From NCBI GenBank assembly GCA_029027985.1, contig CP119076.1:372001-436000 (forward strand): a stretch of 64,000 nt of DNA, given 5' to 3'. Positions 21,421 through 31,747 of this stretch are shown here, piece after piece (position 1 is the stretch's first letter; each line of letters begins with the position of its first letter). This stretch comes from Klebsiella aerogenes. Its GTDB lineage: Bacteria > Pseudomonadota > Gammaproteobacteria > Enterobacterales > Enterobacteriaceae. The notes under the pieces are model-generated. The model did not search any database. It saw only the letters and a list, made by a program, of their open reading frames with translations, and was not told the DNA's origin. A program made the position numbers and the translations under genes.

Positions 21421-22290
21421 CTAGCTAATGGTTTTACCTTCCATCAGGCGTTCGACCAGCGGCGCCATGATGAGCTCCATCGCCAGACCCATCTTGCCGC
21501 CAGGCACCACCAGCGTATTCATGTGCGAGATAAACGACCCCTGCAGCATCGCCAGCAGCCAGGGGTAGTCGATCCCTTGCAGATTGCGAAAGTGAATGAC
21601 CACGAAACTTTCATCAAGCGACGGGATGCCTTTGGCGGCGAACGGGTTGGACGTATCGACCGTCGGCACGCGCTGGAAGTTGATATGGGTGCGTGAAAAT
21701 TGCGGGGTGATGAAGTTGATGTAGTCTTCCATCGAGCGTACCACCGAGTCCATTACCGCTTCGCGCGAATGGCCACGCTCGCTGGTATCGCGGATGAGCT
21801 TCTGGATCCACTCAAGGTTGACGATGGGCACCACGCCGACCAACAGATCGACGTGCTTCGCGACATCGTGCTGCGGCGTCACCACGCCGCCGTGTAGACC
21901 CTCATAAAACAGCACATCGGTCGGCTCAGGTAATGGCTGCCATGGGGTAAAAGTACCGGGAACCTGATTCCAGGGGACCGCTTCATCATAGGTATGCAGA
22001 TATTTGCGCGACTGGCCTTTGCCGAATTCGCCGTATTCTAAAAAGGTGCGCTCAAGCAGGCTGAAGTCGTTTGCTTCCGGGCCAAAGTAGCTGATGTGTT
22101 TGCCCTGATCCCGCGCTTTGCGGATCGCCATGTCCATTTCCGGGCGAGTATAACGATGGAAGCTATCCCCTTCGACCTCGGCGGCACGCAGGTTTAGCTG
22201 CGAGAAAATTTTGCGGAAGGCGAGGCTGGTGGTGGTGGTGCCCGCGCCGCTGGAGCCCGTGACTGCGATCACTGGATGTTTGGCAGACAT
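21421..22290 (-). CDS. prkB: phosphoribulokinase-like protein
   Basis: A 289-residue P-loop kinase of the phosphoribulokinase/uridine kinase family, with the nucleotide-binding GSSGAGTTTT at 12-21. Since enterobacteria have no Calvin cycle, the true substrate is unknown and phosphoribulokinase activity is only a family label. The gene is downstream of yheT-yheU on the same strand with an 83-base gap. It converges on yhfA. Confidence 0.92.
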   Translation of the reverse strand: MSAKHPVIAVTGSSGAGTTTTSLAFRKIFSQLNLRAAEVEGDSFHRYTRPEMDMAIRKARDQGKHISYFGPEANDFSLLERTFLEYGEFGKGQSRKYLHTYDEAVPWNQVPGTFTPWQPLPEPTDVLFYEGLHGGVVTPQHDVAKHVDLLVGVVPIVNLEWIQKLIRDTSERGHSREAVMDSVVRSMEDYINFITPQFSRTHINFQRVPTVDTSNPFAAKGIPSLDESFVVIHFRNLQGIDYPWLLAMLQGSFISHMNTLVVPGGKMGLAMELIMAPLVERLMEGKTIS

Positions 22291-22373
22291 AACAACTCCC
22301 TGGTTAAGTGATGGTGTGTCGCCGTATCGCGCCAGGCTTTGCGGTTAGGATGTTCGCATCAAGGGCATGGCGC

Positions 22374-22592
22374 TTAGCCGTTAAACATCTTGCGGGGCAT
22401 GATATTCACCGTCTCGTGTAGCTCTGACCACACCAGTACGGCCTCCCCGGTTTTAAGCCGCTGTTTTACATCGGCGACTTTATCGGCAAGCGAACGTTCA
22501 TGTTCACCATAATCGGTGCCTTCGCGCAACACAAAGCTTTCAATCAGGTTATCCAGCGTTTCGGGATCGAGATCCTGCCAGGGAATAATCAT
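22374..22592 (-). CDS. yheU: YheU family protein
   Basis: A 72-residue conserved protein starting [20 protein letters not shown], the usual YheU N-terminus. An in-frame extension of 18 codons upstream lies within yheT and is not conserved. Its start overlaps the yheT stop by four bases, so it is translated with yheT. It has no recognised catalytic motif; function unknown. Confidence 0.93.
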   Translation of the reverse strand: MIIPWQDLDPETLDNLIESFVLREGTDYGEHERSLADKVADVKQRLKTGEAVLVWSELHETVNIMPRKMFNG

Positions 22593-23611
22593 GCTTGTTC
22601 TCCCAGCCAGCGGGTTAACCAATCCGGAATACGCTGTTCCAGCCACATTTTCGGTTTACGCAATGTACCGCCAACAAAGCCGACATGTCCGCCCTGTTCT
22701 GTGAGTTGGTACTCGACGTTGACCGGCAGCTGTTCCTGCGGCGGAATTGAATGGTGATCCATAAACGGGTCGTCTTTCGCATGAATGATCAGTGTCGGCT
22801 TGGTGATATCGCTTAAACGCGGCATCGCGCTGCACTGTCGGTAATAGTCTAGCGCATCGGCGAAACCGTGGATTTTCGCGGTGATCATATCGTCGAATTC
22901 GCGGATGCGACGCATGCTTTTAAGCTGACGCAAATCGACGGGTAGCGAGCCCGGATAGGTTTTGAGCTTACGCGCGGCGTTGGCCTTCAGTAGGTTAAGC
23001 AGGTAGCGCTGGTAGACGCGCGAGAAACCTTTGTCCATGTGGTAGCTGCAGGCTTCCAGCATAAACGGCGCTGAGACAATAACGGCGGCGTCGAGCGGGA
23101 TATTGTCGCCTTCTTTCGCCAGCAGGCAGCCTAGCATATTGCCGCCGAGCGAATAGCCTACCGCCGCCGTCGGTGCGTTGCCGAGTTCGCGCTGCAGCCA
23201 ATGCAGGAACCAGGTGCCGTCTTCCGTTTCACCTGAGTGATAAATACGGTTGTTGCGGTTCGGTTCGCCGCTGCAGCCACGAAAGTGCATTACTACCCCT
23301 AGCCAGCCGCGCTGCATCGCTGCGTGGATCAAGCCGTGGGCATACGGGCTGTGCAGGCTGCCTTCCAGGCCGTGGAAGACGACCAGCCGCGGTTTGTGGC
23401 GCGCGCCGGCAGGATCTTCGCTCCAGGCCAGATCGACAAAATCGCCGTCTGGCAGCTCAAGGCGCTGCCAGTGCGGCGTAAATTGGAGCTTGCGGCGGAT
23501 GATCCGCGGCAGCATGGTTTGCAGATGACGATTGCCCACGCCGCGCATCGGATGGAATTCGCGCGAGTCGTTATCGGGGGGCGTCACTACTGTCGGGGTT
23601 ATTTCAACCAT
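22589..23611 (-). CDS. yheT: alpha/beta-hydrolase YheT
   Basis: A 340-residue alpha/beta hydrolase of the AB-hydrolase/EMB8 type. The nucleophile is S154 in [11 protein letters not shown], the acid is probably the Asp in HAKDDPF and the His is in [11 protein letters not shown]. The oxyanion region is FHGLEG. The family is predicted to act on esters or lipids, but no substrate is established for YheT. It leads the yheT-yheU-prkB group. Confidence 0.93.
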   Translation of the reverse strand: MVEITPTVVTPPDNDSREFHPMRGVGNRHLQTMLPRIIRRKLQFTPHWQRLELPDGDFVDLAWSEDPAGARHKPRLVVFHGLEGSLHSPYAHGLIHAAMQRGWLGVVMHFRGCSGEPNRNNRIYHSGETEDGTWFLHWLQRELGNAPTAAVGYSLGGNMLGCLLAKEGDNIPLDAAVIVSAPFMLEACSYHMDKGFSRVYQRYLLNLLKANAARKLKTYPGSLPVDLRQLKSMRRIREFDDMITAKIHGFADALDYYRQCSAMPRLSDITKPTLIIHAKDDPFMDHHSIPPQEQLPVNVEYQLTEQGGHVGFVGGTLRKPKMWLEQRIPDWLTRWLGEQA

Positions 23612-23821
23612 AGTTCCAGGATTATTAAGAAACTTTTAGAACACTATACCGTGCATGAAAGTTGCCCGTTAGCCAATATGTGGTCTTGCGGTCAGTTGGT
23701 ATAGGTTACATGAAAATCATGGAGGAGAATGGCAGTGCGGTGAATTTCGGACTGTACCGCGATAGTCTGACGGATGGCGAGCCCGATGGTTAAAATTCTC
23801 TTAACCGCCGGGCCGTTAGCG

Positions 23822-25726
23822 TTAGCCTTCCTGCAGCATCTGCTCCAACTGTTCCTGCGCATCCAGCCACGCCATTTCGCACTCTTCGAGTCCCGATTTA
23901 GCGTTGGCCTGCTGCTGCAGGCATTCGGTCAATTCCGCTTTACGCGAAATGTCATACAGCTCACTGTCGCCAAGTTTCTCTTCCGCTTGCGCCAGCTGTG
24001 TGTTGAGCTTATCCATCTCTTTTTCCAGGCGAGCGATCTCTTTACGCAGCGGCTGCGTTTGTGTACGCAATTCGGCTTCGCGGCGCTTTTGATCCTTACG
24101 CGCCTGCGCGCTATTGCCGTTGTCTTTCGGCGCGTCGGCGGATTGGTTTTCCTGCTTCTGCGAATCGCTGAGCCACTGCTGATAATCTTCCAGATCGCCA
24201 TCAAATGGTTCGACTTTTCCGTCGTGCACGAGATACAGATCGTCGGTAGTGGAACGGATCAGGTGGCGATCGTGCGAAACGACAACCAGCGCCCCTTCAA
24301 AGTCGATCAACGCTTCGGTTAACGCCTGACGCATATCGAGATCGAGGTGGTTGGTCGGTTCATCGAGCAGCAACAGATTAGGCCGTTGCCAGACGATTAA
24401 CGCCAGTACCAGGCGCGCTTTTTCACCGCCGGAGAAACGTCGAGTCTCTTCGCTGACTTTGTCTCCCTGGAAACCGAAGCCGCCGAGGTAGTCGCGCAGC
24501 TTTTGTTCCAGCTCCTGTGGCGCCAGGCGAGCCAGATGCTGCAGCGGCGATTCATCGGCGCGCAGGAACTCAAGCTGGTGCTGGGCGAAGTAGCCGAGCT
24601 TGATGCCTTTGGCCAGACCGATGTCGCCGGATAGCGGCGGTAATTCGCCAGCCAGTAGCTTAATCAGCGTCGATTTACCGGCGCCGTTGCGCCCCAGCAG
24701 ACCGATACGCGAGCCGGGCACCAGGTTAAGCTTGATGGAATCCAAAATGATCCGCTCGCCGTAGCCCGCGCTGACTTTCTCCATTTTCAGTAACGGGTTC
24801 GGCAGGCTTTCCGGCGCGCGGAAGCTGAAATGGAACGGGTTATCGACGTGCGCCGGGGCGATAAGCTCCATGCGTTCAAGCATTTTGATGCGGCTTTGCG
24901 CCTGTTTCGCTTTTGTGGCCTTGGCGCGGAAGCGATCGATATAGCTCTGTAAGTGGGCTACGCGCTGCTGTTGGCTTTCATACATGGCCTGCTGTTGCGA
25001 CAAGCGGGTCGCGCGTTGAATTTCAAACGAGCTGTAGTTGCCGGTGTATTCGAACATCGTTTGTTGTTCGATATGAATAATTTTGTCAACGATCGGATCG
25101 AGGAAATCACGATCGTGAGAAATCAGGATCAGAGTGCCGGAGTAGCCTTTCAGCCACTTCTCCAACCAAATCACGGCATCAAGATCGAGGTGGTTAGTCG
25201 GTTCATCGAGCAGCAGCAGGTCGGAACGGCAGATCAGCGCCTGCGCGAGGTTCAAACGCATGCGCCAGCCGCCGGAGAAATCGCTGACCGGCCGTTCAAG
25301 CTGCTCGTTAGTAAAACCGAGACCATGCAGCAGGCTGGCGGCGCGGGAGCGAATGGTCCAGGCGTCGATGGCGTCCAGCTTGCCGTGGACGGTCGCAATG
25401 GCGTGGCCGTCGTTGCGCTCGTTCGCCTGATGCAAATCAGCTTCCAACTGGCGGAATTCGCGATCGCCATCGATAACATAATCAATAGCTGGCTGCGGCA
25501 GGGCAGGGGTTTCCTGATTGACCCACGCCAGCTGCCAGTTGCCAGGGAAGGTCATGGTGCCGCCGTCGGCGCTTATCTCGTTTTTCAAAAGCGAAAGCAA
25601 CGTAGATTTACCGCAGCCGTTTTTCCCCACCAGACCGACCTTCTGGCCAGGGTTGATGGTGGCAGTGGCGTTGTCCAGCAGGACGCGTACGCCGCGACGA
25701 ATTTGTAACGAGGAGAAAACAATCAT
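23822..25726 (-). CDS. yheS: ABC-F ATPase YheS
   Basis: A 634-residue ABC-F protein: two ATP-binding domains and no membrane part. Walker A motifs are GLVGKNGCGKST (31-42) and GLLGRNGAGKST, with signature motifs FSGGWRMRLNLAQAL and FSGGEKARLVLAL. A charged linker of the P-site tRNA-interaction type lies between the domains and a Lys/Glu-rich coiled coil is at about 530-625. ABC-F proteins bind the ribosomal E site and relieve stalled translation; YheS has been linked to difficult nascent chains, but its exact role cannot be deduced here. It diverges from kefG. Confidence 0.95.
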   Translation of the reverse strand: MIVFSSLQIRRGVRVLLDNATATINPGQKVGLVGKNGCGKSTLLSLLKNEISADGGTMTFPGNWQLAWVNQETPALPQPAIDYVIDGDREFRQLEADLHQANERNDGHAIATVHGKLDAIDAWTIRSRAASLLHGLGFTNEQLERPVSDFSGGWRMRLNLAQALICRSDLLLLDEPTNHLDLDAVIWLEKWLKGYSGTLILISHDRDFLDPIVDKIIHIEQQTMFEYTGNYSSFEIQRATRLSQQQAMYESQQQRVAHLQSYIDRFRAKATKAKQAQSRIKMLERMELIAPAHVDNPFHFSFRAPESLPNPLLKMEKVSAGYGERIILDSIKLNLVPGSRIGLLGRNGAGKSTLIKLLAGELPPLSGDIGLAKGIKLGYFAQHQLEFLRADESPLQHLARLAPQELEQKLRDYLGGFGFQGDKVSEETRRFSGGEKARLVLALIVWQRPNLLLLDEPTNHLDLDMRQALTEALIDFEGALVVVSHDRHLIRSTTDDLYLVHDGKVEPFDGDLEDYQQWLSDSQKQENQSADAPKDNGNSAQARKDQKRREAELRTQTQPLRKEIARLEKEMDKLNTQLAQAEEKLGDSELYDISRKAELTECLQQQANAKSGLEECEMAWLDAQEQLEQMLQEG

Positions 25727-25899
25727 AAGGCGCCGTATGTTCAGACTATGTTAATTTGTCTTTATGATAATGTAGTGTGGAAGCGAAACGCTCCACTGGG
25801 CCGCAATGGTAGCCCAAAACGAAGACGATAGACAAAGTCATTCTGGTTGCGTCGAGACGCAGCCGCTTCGCAAGCCGCCAGATGACGTTCGGGAGGGGA

Positions 25900-26463
25900 A
25901 TGATGTCTCAGACAGCGAAAGTTTTGCTGCTGTATGCCCACCCAGAATCTCAGGATTCCGTGGCCAACCGGGTTTTACTTGAACCGGCCTTACAGTTGCC
26001 GAATGTCACCGTGCACGATCTTTATGCGCACTATCCAGATTTTTTTATCGACATCGCCCATGAACAGGAGCTGTTGCGCCAACATCAGGTGATTGTCTTC
26101 CAGCATCCGTTGTATACGTGGAGCTGCCCGGCATTGTTGAAAGAGTGGTTGGATCGGGTGCTGAGCCGCGGCTTTGCGAGCGGGGCGGGAGGGAATCAGC
26201 TGGCGGGAAAGTACTGGCGTAGCGTGATAACCACCGGCGAGCCGGAAAGCGCTTACCGGCGAGATGCCAATCGCTATCCGATGAACGATATTCTCCGTCC
26301 CTTTGAACTCACGGCCGGCATGTGCCGTATGCACTGGCTCAGCCCGATTATTGTCTACTGGGCGCGTCGACAGCGACCCGAAGATTTGCAGAGCCACGCC
26401 CGCGCTTACCGCGATTGGCTAGCGAACCCGATTACATCAGGAGGCGCCAATGGCGGGAGCTGA
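25900..26463 (+). CDS. kefG: KefG, ancillary quinone-oxidoreductase-like subunit of KefB
   Basis: KefG is a flavodoxin-fold protein needed for full activity of the KefB potassium efflux system. Motifs include [12 protein letters not shown] near the start and [21 protein letters not shown]. Two adjacent ATG codons (25900 and 25903) are possible; the GGAGG site favours the second by spacing, while the E. coli annotation uses the first. The C-terminal tail is somewhat longer than E. coli's because the frame runs 14 bases into kefB. It has 187 residues from the first ATG. Confidence 0.93.
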   Translation: MMSQTAKVLLLYAHPESQDSVANRVLLEPALQLPNVTVHDLYAHYPDFFIDIAHEQELLRQHQVIVFQHPLYTWSCPALLKEWLDRVLSRGFASGAGGNQLAGKYWRSVITTGEPESAYRRDANRYPMNDILRPFELTAGMCRMHWLSPIIVYWARRQRPEDLQSHARAYRDWLANPITSGGANGGS

Positions 26464-28255
26464 TTTGCTATTAGCGGGTGTACTCTTCTTATTTGCTGCC
26501 GTGCTGGCGGTGCCGCTGGCGGCCCGACTGGGCATTGGTGCGGTGCTCGGTTATCTGTTGGCCGGGATCGCTATTGGTCCGTGGGGGCTGGGGTTCATTA
26601 GCGACGTTGATGAAATCCTTCACTTCTCAGAACTGGGCGTTGTGTTCCTGATGTTCATCATTGGCCTGGAGCTCAATCCGGCGAAACTGTGGCAACTGCG
26701 GAACTCGATTTTCGGCATCGGCGCGGCGCAGGTGCTATTCAGCGCGGCGATCCTCGGCGGCTTGCTGGTCGTGACGGGCTTCTCGTGGCAGGCGGCTGTT
26801 GTGGGGGGAATTGGCCTGGCGATGTCGTCTACCGCAATGGCGCTGCAAGTGATGCGAGAGAAGGGGATGAGCCGTAATGAGTCCGGGCAATTGGGCTTCT
26901 CGGTGCTGCTGTTTCAGGATCTGGCGGTGATCCCGGCGTTGGCGCTGGTGCCGCTGCTCGCCGGACACGGCGACGATAACTTTAACTGGATGTCGGTCGG
27001 CATGAAGGTGCTGGCCTTTGCCGGTATGTTGATTGGCGGACGCTTCCTGCTGCGCCCGGTATTCCGCTTTATTGCCGGTTCCGGCGTGCGTGAGGTCTTC
27101 ACTGCCGCCACGCTGTTGTTGGTATTGGGCTCCGCGCTGTTTATGGACGCGCTGGGGCTGTCGATGGCGCTGGGCACTTTTATCGCTGGCGTGTTGTTGG
27201 CGGAAAGCGAATATCGCCACGAGCTGGAAATCGCCATCGAGCCATTTAAAGGTTTATTGCTGGGGTTGTTCTTTATCTCCGTTGGCATGGCGTTGAATCT
27301 TGGCGTGCTGTATACCCATCTGCTGTGGGTCGCGATAAGCGTTGCCGTGCTGGTCTCGGTAAAAGCACTGGTGCTCTACGCGCTGGCCCGGTTATACGGT
27401 TTGCGTAGCTCGGAGCGCACGCAGTTTGCCGGGGTACTGAGCCAGGGCGGCGAGTTTGCCTTTGTGCTCTTTTCAATGCCGGCGTCTCAGCGATTGTTTC
27501 ATCACGATCAGATGGCGTTGTTATTGGTCTCCGTGACGCTATCGATGATGACGACGCCGCTGCTGATGACGGTGATTAATAATATCCTGTCGCGCCGCCT
27601 TAACCCGGCGGAAGATATCGATGAAGCGCCGTGGGTTGAGGATGATAAACCGCAGGTGATTATCGTCGGCTTCGGACGCTTCGGTCAGGTTATCGGGCGC
27701 CTGCTGATGGCCAACAAAATGCGTATTACCGTACTCGAGCGGGATATCAGCGCGGTCAACCTGATGCGTAAATATGGCTACAAGGTGTATTTTGGCGATG
27801 CGACGCAACTTGAGTTGCTACGTTCGGCGGGGGCGGAGGATGCACGGTCGATCGTGATCACCTGCAACGAGCCGGAAGATACCATGAAGCTGGTGGAGAT
27901 GTGTCAGCAGCATTTCCCCCACCTCCATATTCTGGCGCGCGCGCGTGGGCGCGTTGAAGCACATGAACTTCTACAGGCTGGCGTCGCGCAATTCTCGCGC
28001 GAGACCTTCTCCAGCGCCCTGGAGCTGGGGCGCAAGGCGCTTATCACCCTGGGAATGCATCCGCATCAGGCGCAGCGTGCGCAGTTACATTTTCGACGCC
28101 TCGATATGCGAATGCTGCGTGAGTTAATGCCGGTACATACTGATACAGTGCAGATATCACGCGTGCGAGAAGCCCGACGCGAGCTGGAAGAAATTTTTCA
28201 GCGTGAAATGCAGAAAGAAAGTCGGCAGTTGGACGGCTGGGACGAGTTTGAATAG
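26450..28255 (+). CDS. kefB: glutathione-gated potassium efflux transporter KefB
   Basis: KefB exports K+ in exchange for H+ and is held shut by glutathione and opened by glutathione adducts, protecting against electrophiles. The 601-residue protein has a membrane half of about 12 hydrophobic segments (to about residue 380) of the CPA2 type and a cytoplasmic RCK/KTN domain with [17 protein letters not shown] near 400. The start lies inside kefG. It forms an operon with kefG and yheV. Confidence 0.96.
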   Translation: MAGADLLLAGVLFLFAAVLAVPLAARLGIGAVLGYLLAGIAIGPWGLGFISDVDEILHFSELGVVFLMFIIGLELNPAKLWQLRNSIFGIGAAQVLFSAAILGGLLVVTGFSWQAAVVGGIGLAMSSTAMALQVMREKGMSRNESGQLGFSVLLFQDLAVIPALALVPLLAGHGDDNFNWMSVGMKVLAFAGMLIGGRFLLRPVFRFIAGSGVREVFTAATLLLVLGSALFMDALGLSMALGTFIAGVLLAESEYRHELEIAIEPFKGLLLGLFFISVGMALNLGVLYTHLLWVAISVAVLVSVKALVLYALARLYGLRSSERTQFAGVLSQGGEFAFVLFSMPASQRLFHHDQMALLLVSVTLSMMTTPLLMTVINNILSRRLNPAEDIDEAPWVEDDKPQVIIVGFGRFGQVIGRLLMANKMRITVLERDISAVNLMRKYGYKVYFGDATQLELLRSAGAEDARSIVITCNEPEDTMKLVEMCQQHFPHLHILARARGRVEAHELLQAGVAQFSRETFSSALELGRKALITLGMHPHQAQRAQLHFRRLDMRMLRELMPVHTDTVQISRVREARRELEEIFQREMQKESRQLDGWDEFE

Positions 28256-28268
28256 AAGGTAGAGCAAA

Positions 28269-28469
28269 ATGGCGGTACGTAAACGTTTTATTGCCGGCGC
28301 AAAATGTCCGGCATGCCAGGCGCAGGATTCAATGGCGATGTGGCGTGAGAATAATGTCGATATTGTTGAGTGCGTTAAGTGCGGGCACCAGATGCGCGAG
28401 GCGGATAAAGAGGTTCGCGAGCATGTTCGCAAAGAAGAGCAAGTGATCGGCATTTTTCATCCGGACTAG
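28269..28469 (+). CDS. yheV: YheV, small zinc-ribbon-like protein
   Basis: A 66-residue protein with two CxxC pairs (AKCPACQAQ and VECVKCGHQ), which suggests a zinc ribbon, and a charged C-terminus. It follows kefB by 13 bases, so it is probably co-transcribed. The function is unknown; this is a widely conserved gammaproteobacterial family. Confidence 0.92.
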   Translation: MAVRKRFIAGAKCPACQAQDSMAMWRENNVDIVECVKCGHQMREADKEVREHVRKEEQVIGIFHPD

Positions 28470-28563
28470 CGTTATCTGTCGCCTTTTTTTAAGCTAGTGG
28501 GTACACGGCTGCAGAATTCCGCTACAATCTGCGCCACTATTCTTCCCATGCTCAGGAGATATC

Positions 28564-29154
28564 ATGAAAGTAGCAAAAGACCTGGTGGTCAGCCTGGCCT
28601 ATCAGGTACGTACAGAAGACGGTGTGTTGGTTGATGAGTCTCCGGTGAGTGCGCCGTTGGACTACCTGCATGGTCACGGTTCCCTGATTTCCGGCCTGGA
28701 AAACGCATTGAACGGCCACGAAGTGGGCGACAAATTTGATGTAGAAGTCGGCGCGAATGACGCGTACGGCCAGTACGACGAAAACCTGGTTCAGCGTGTT
28801 CCTAAAGACGTCTTCATGGGCGTTGACGAGCTGCAGGTTGGCATGCGCTTCCTGGCTGAAACCGACCAGGGCCCGGTTCCGGTAGAAATTACTGAAGTCG
28901 GCGACGATTTCGTGGTGGTTGACGGTAACCATATGCTGGCTGGCCAGAACCTGAAGTTCAACGTTGAAGTTGTTGCGCTGCGCGAAGCGACGGCAGAAGA
29001 GCTGGAGCACGGTCACGTACACGGCGCTCATGGCCACGACCACGATCATGACCACGGTCATGACGGTTGCTGCGGCGGCCACGGCCACGATCATGGTCAT
29101 GACCATGAACACGGCAAAGGTGGTTGCGGTAACGGCGGTTGCGGTTGCCACTAA
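28564..29154 (+). CDS. slyD: FKBP-type peptidyl-prolyl isomerase and metallochaperone SlyD
   Basis: SlyD is a cytoplasmic FKBP prolyl isomerase with chaperone activity and also feeds nickel to hydrogenase maturation. In 196 residues, the FKBP fold (about 1-70 and 130-146) is interrupted by an insert-in-flap chaperone domain, and the tail from about 147 is extremely rich in His, Cys, Gly and Asp, the metal-binding region. Length matches E. coli SlyD (196). A strong terminator follows, shared with the convergent slyX. Confidence 0.97.
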   Translation: MKVAKDLVVSLAYQVRTEDGVLVDESPVSAPLDYLHGHGSLISGLENALNGHEVGDKFDVEVGANDAYGQYDENLVQRVPKDVFMGVDELQVGMRFLAETDQGPVPVEITEVGDDFVVVDGNHMLAGQNLKFNVEVVALREATAEELEHGHVHGAHGHDHDHDHGHDGCCGGHGHDHGHDHEHGKGGCGNGGCGCH

Positions 29155-29179
29155 TGGCATCGCGTTCGCGCTGACAGCC

Positions 29180-29208
29180 AAAAAAAGCGGGGGAAACCCG
29201 CTTTTTTT
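29180..29208. terminator. slyD/slyX bidirectional terminator
   Basis: AAAAAAAGCGGG (29180-29191) and CCCGCTTTTTTT (29197-29208) are perfect inverted repeats with a GGAAA loop, between convergent genes. Confidence 0.92.
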
Positions 29209-29213
29209 ACGTC

Positions 29214-29432
29214 TTAATAATGCGGCGGCGGCGTCTCTTCCGACTGAGATGCGATATGCGACGGCTGTGTCGCTTTCAGTTTTTCGATCATCAAGCGCAT
29301 GTGCTCGCGCATTTTCGCCATTTCTATTTCATGCGCGGTGACGGTTTTGTTGAGGTCCTCGATGGTGATCTCCTGAAATGCCAGACGGCTTTCCAGTTCC
29401 GCCAGACGCGTCTCCATTGTGCTATCGTTCAT
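29214..29432 (-). CDS. slyX: SlyX protein
   Basis: A 72-residue protein starting [20 protein letters not shown], predicted to be a coiled coil for most of its length, ending in the conserved [10 protein letters not shown] longer in-frame version starting at 29495 would add 21 residues not seen in the family. The function is unknown; it lies opposite slyD and divergent from fkpA. Confidence 0.93.
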   Translation of the reverse strand: MNDSTMETRLAELESRLAFQEITIEDLNKTVTAHEIEMAKMREHMRLMIEKLKATQPSHIASQSEETPPPHY

Positions 29433-29510
29433 AGGTCGCCTCTTCTGTCTTGTTTGCGGGCGGATTCTACTGAAGTTTCCGCGTAAGCGCAGCATCGTAA
29501 CGTCAGACAG

Positions 29511-29538
29511 GAAACTAATTCATACAAAAATAGTCTGA
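29511..29538 (+). promoter_or_regulatory. probable sigma-E promoter of fkpA
   Basis: GAAACTA (29511-29517) and TCTGA (29534-29538), separated by 16 bases, resemble the sigma-E consensus GGAACTT-N16-TCTGA/TCAAA. FkpA is a known envelope-stress gene in E. coli, and this is the expected place. Confidence 0.55.
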
Positions 29539-29653
29539 AATGAGTCGATATTCAGGCAGGTCCGTATGTAGATTTGCTCTGCAACGTTCTATAGTACGTT
29601 TTTTGCTTTTTATGATAACCCTGGGGTGAGATGCCCCGGCCCTGGAGAAATGG

Positions 29654-30472
29654 ATGAAATCACTGTTTAAAGTAACGCTGCTGGCGACCACGATGGCCGT
29701 TGCCCTGAACGCACCGCTGACCTTTGCTGCCGATACCGCAGCGAAGGCCGCACCTGCGGCGGACAGCAAATCGGCATTTAAAAATGACGATCAGAAATCC
29801 GCTTATGCGCTGGGTGCATCCCTCGGCCGTTACATGGAAAATTCCCTGAAAGAACAAGAGAAGCTGGGTATCAAACTGGACAAGGACCAGCTGATCGCCG
29901 GCGTTCAGGATGCGTTTGCCGATAAGAGCAAACTGTCCGACCAGGAAATCGAAACCACTCTGCAAACCTTCGAGACTCGCGTAAAAACCGCCGCTCAGCA
30001 GAAAATGGAAAAAGATGCTGCTGAGAACGATGCCAAGGGCAAAGCGTTCCGCGATACCTTCGCCAAAGAGAAGGGCGTGAAAACCTCTAAATCCGGCCTG
30101 CTGTACAAAGTCGAGAAAGCCGGTACCGGTGATGCGCCGAAAGACAGCGACACGGTGGTCGTGAACTACAAAGGTACGCTGATCGACGGTAAAGAGTTCG
30201 ATAACTCCTATACTCGCGGTGAGCCGCTCTCTTTCCGTCTTGATGGTGTCATCCCTGGCTGGACTGAAGGTCTGAAGAACATCAAGAAAGGCGGTAAAAT
30301 CAAGCTGGTTATCCCGCCGGATCTGGCCTACGGCAAAACTGGCGTCCCGGGTATCCCGGCTAACTCCACGCTGGTATTCGATGTAGAACTGCTGGACATC
30401 AAACCAGCTCCGAAGGCTGATGCTAAGCCAGAAGCGGCTGCTGAAGCACCAGCTGCAGACGCTAAAAAGTAA
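29654..30472 (+). CDS. fkpA: periplasmic FKBP-type isomerase and chaperone FkpA
   Basis: FkpA folds periplasmic proteins by prolyl isomerisation and holds unfolded chains. The 272-residue precursor has a signal peptide with probable cleavage after TFA (residue 25), a helical N-terminal dimerisation/chaperone domain (about 40-140), and a C-terminal FKBP domain (about 145-255) with VVNYKGTLIDGKEFDNSY and VIPGWTEGLKNIKKGGK. An Ala/Lys/Pro-rich tail follows. A sigma-E-like promoter lies upstream and a strong terminator downstream. Confidence 0.97.
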   Translation: MKSLFKVTLLATTMAVALNAPLTFAADTAAKAAPAADSKSAFKNDDQKSAYALGASLGRYMENSLKEQEKLGIKLDKDQLIAGVQDAFADKSKLSDQEIETTLQTFETRVKTAAQQKMEKDAAENDAKGKAFRDTFAKEKGVKTSKSGLLYKVEKAGTGDAPKDSDTVVVNYKGTLIDGKEFDNSYTRGEPLSFRLDGVIPGWTEGLKNIKKGGKIKLVIPPDLAYGKTGVPGIPANSTLVFDVELLDIKPAPKADAKPEAAAEAPAADAKK

Positions 30473-30480
30473 TCTGTCAT

Positions 30481-30512
30481 AAGCCGCCGCCTTTAAGGGC
30501 GGCGGCTTTTTT
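30481..30512 (+). terminator. fkpA terminator
   Basis: AAGCCGCCGCC (30481-30491) and GGCGGCGGCTT (30498-30508) form a perfect 11-base stem with a six-base loop, continuing into a T-run. Confidence 0.93.
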
Positions 30513-30638
30513 ATTGGCAGCAGATATAATTAAAACTGGAAAACTCCTCAGGCGCTGTATTACTTTAGATAGCTTAATAATGATGATGAGCCTGCCCTGA
30601 CGATAACGACAGGCTCCTGAAAAGGAGTGCTTTTTTAC

Positions 30639-31361
30639 ATGTCCAGGTCGCTTTTAACCAACGAAACCAGCGAGCTCGACCTGCTGGATCAACGTCCTTT
30701 CGATCAGACCGACTTCGATATCCTAAAATCCTATGAAGCGGTGGTGGACGGGTTAGCGATGCTCATTGGTTCCCATTGTGAAATCGTGCTGCACTCACTG
30801 CAGGATTTAAAATGTTCCGCCATTCGTATCGCTAACGGTGAACACACCGGCCGCCAAATCGGTTCGCCTATTACCGACCTGGCGCTGCGCATGCTGCACG
30901 ATATGACGGGAGCTGATAGCAGCGTATCCAAGTGTTATTTTACGCGCGCTAAAAGCGGCGTACTGATGAAGTCGGTAACTATCGCCATTCGCAACCGTGA
31001 ACATCGGGTGATTGGCTTGCTGTGTATCAACATGAACCTTGATGTGCCGTTTTCGCAGATCATGAGCACCTTTATTCCGCCGGAAACGCCGGAAGTGAAC
31101 TCTCAGGTAAACTTTGCCTCGTCGGTGGATGACCTGGTCGCACAGACGCTGGAGTTCACCATCGAGGAAGTGAATGCGGATCGTAACGTGTCGAATAACG
31201 CGAAAAACCGCCAGATCGTGCTGAACCTCTACGAGAAAGGCATCTTCGACATTAAGGATGCAATAAACCAGGTGGCCGATCGCCTGAACATCTCCAAACA
31301 CACGGTGTACCTCTATATTCGCCAGTTCAAAAGCGGCGATTTCCAGGGGCTTGATAAGTAA
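30639..31361 (+). CDS. yheO: YheO, PAS-like / helix-turn-helix regulator
   Basis: A 240-residue putative DNA-binding regulator with an N-terminal YheO/PAS-like domain (about 30-145) and a C-terminal helix-turn-helix with [15 protein letters not shown] chose the ATG at 30639 ([12 protein letters not shown], the usual start, with AAAAGGAG upstream) over a GTG four codons before it. Its stop overlaps the tusD start (TAATG), linking it to tusDCB. Its targets are unknown. Confidence 0.92.
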   Translation: MSRSLLTNETSELDLLDQRPFDQTDFDILKSYEAVVDGLAMLIGSHCEIVLHSLQDLKCSAIRIANGEHTGRQIGSPITDLALRMLHDMTGADSSVSKCYFTRAKSGVLMKSVTIAIRNREHRVIGLLCINMNLDVPFSQIMSTFIPPETPEVNSQVNFASSVDDLVAQTLEFTIEEVNADRNVSNNAKNRQIVLNLYEKGIFDIKDAINQVADRLNISKHTVYLYIRQFKSGDFQGLDK

Positions 31362-31747
31362 TGCGCTTCGCCATCACGGTGACCGGGCCTGCATACGGTA
31401 CTCAGCAGGCCAGCAGCGCGTGGCAGTTTGCGCAGGCGGTTATGACGGAAGGCCATGAACTGGCCTGCGTGTTCTTCTATCGCGAAGGGATCTACAACGC
31501 GAATCAGCTGACGGCCCCCGCCAGCGATGAGGTAGACCTGGTGCGCCACTGGCAGCGTCTGCATGATGATCATGCCGTAGCGCTGCATATTTGTGTTGCT
31601 GCCGCGCTACGCCGCGGCGTTACCGATGAACGTGAAGCGCAACAGCTTGGCTTGCCGGCGTATAATCTGCAGCCGGGCTTCACCTTAAGCGGGCTAGGCG
31701 CGTTGGCCGAAGCGGCGTTAACTTGCGATAGAATGGTACAGTTCTGA
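31361..31747 (+). CDS. tusD: sulfurtransferase subunit TusD
   Basis: TusD takes sulfur from TusA and passes it, with TusBCE, to MnmA for 2-thiouridine at tRNA wobble position 34. The 128-residue protein belongs to the DsrE/F family and keeps the active Cys at position 78 ([11 protein letters not shown]). It starts on the yheO stop codon and its own stop overlaps tusC, so the order yheO-tusD-tusC-tusB is one operon leading to the str operon. Confidence 0.95.
   Translation: MRFAITVTGPAYGTQQASSAWQFAQAVMTEGHELACVFFYREGIYNANQLTAPASDEVDLVRHWQRLHDDHAVALHICVAAALRRGVTDEREAQQLGLPAYNLQPGFTLSGLGALAEAALTCDRMVQF

Noticed and set aside
29010-29150. Repetitive CACGACCATGAC-like sequence at the end of slyD
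   Set aside because: It encodes the His/Asp/Gly metal-binding tail and is not a CRISPR or satellite array.
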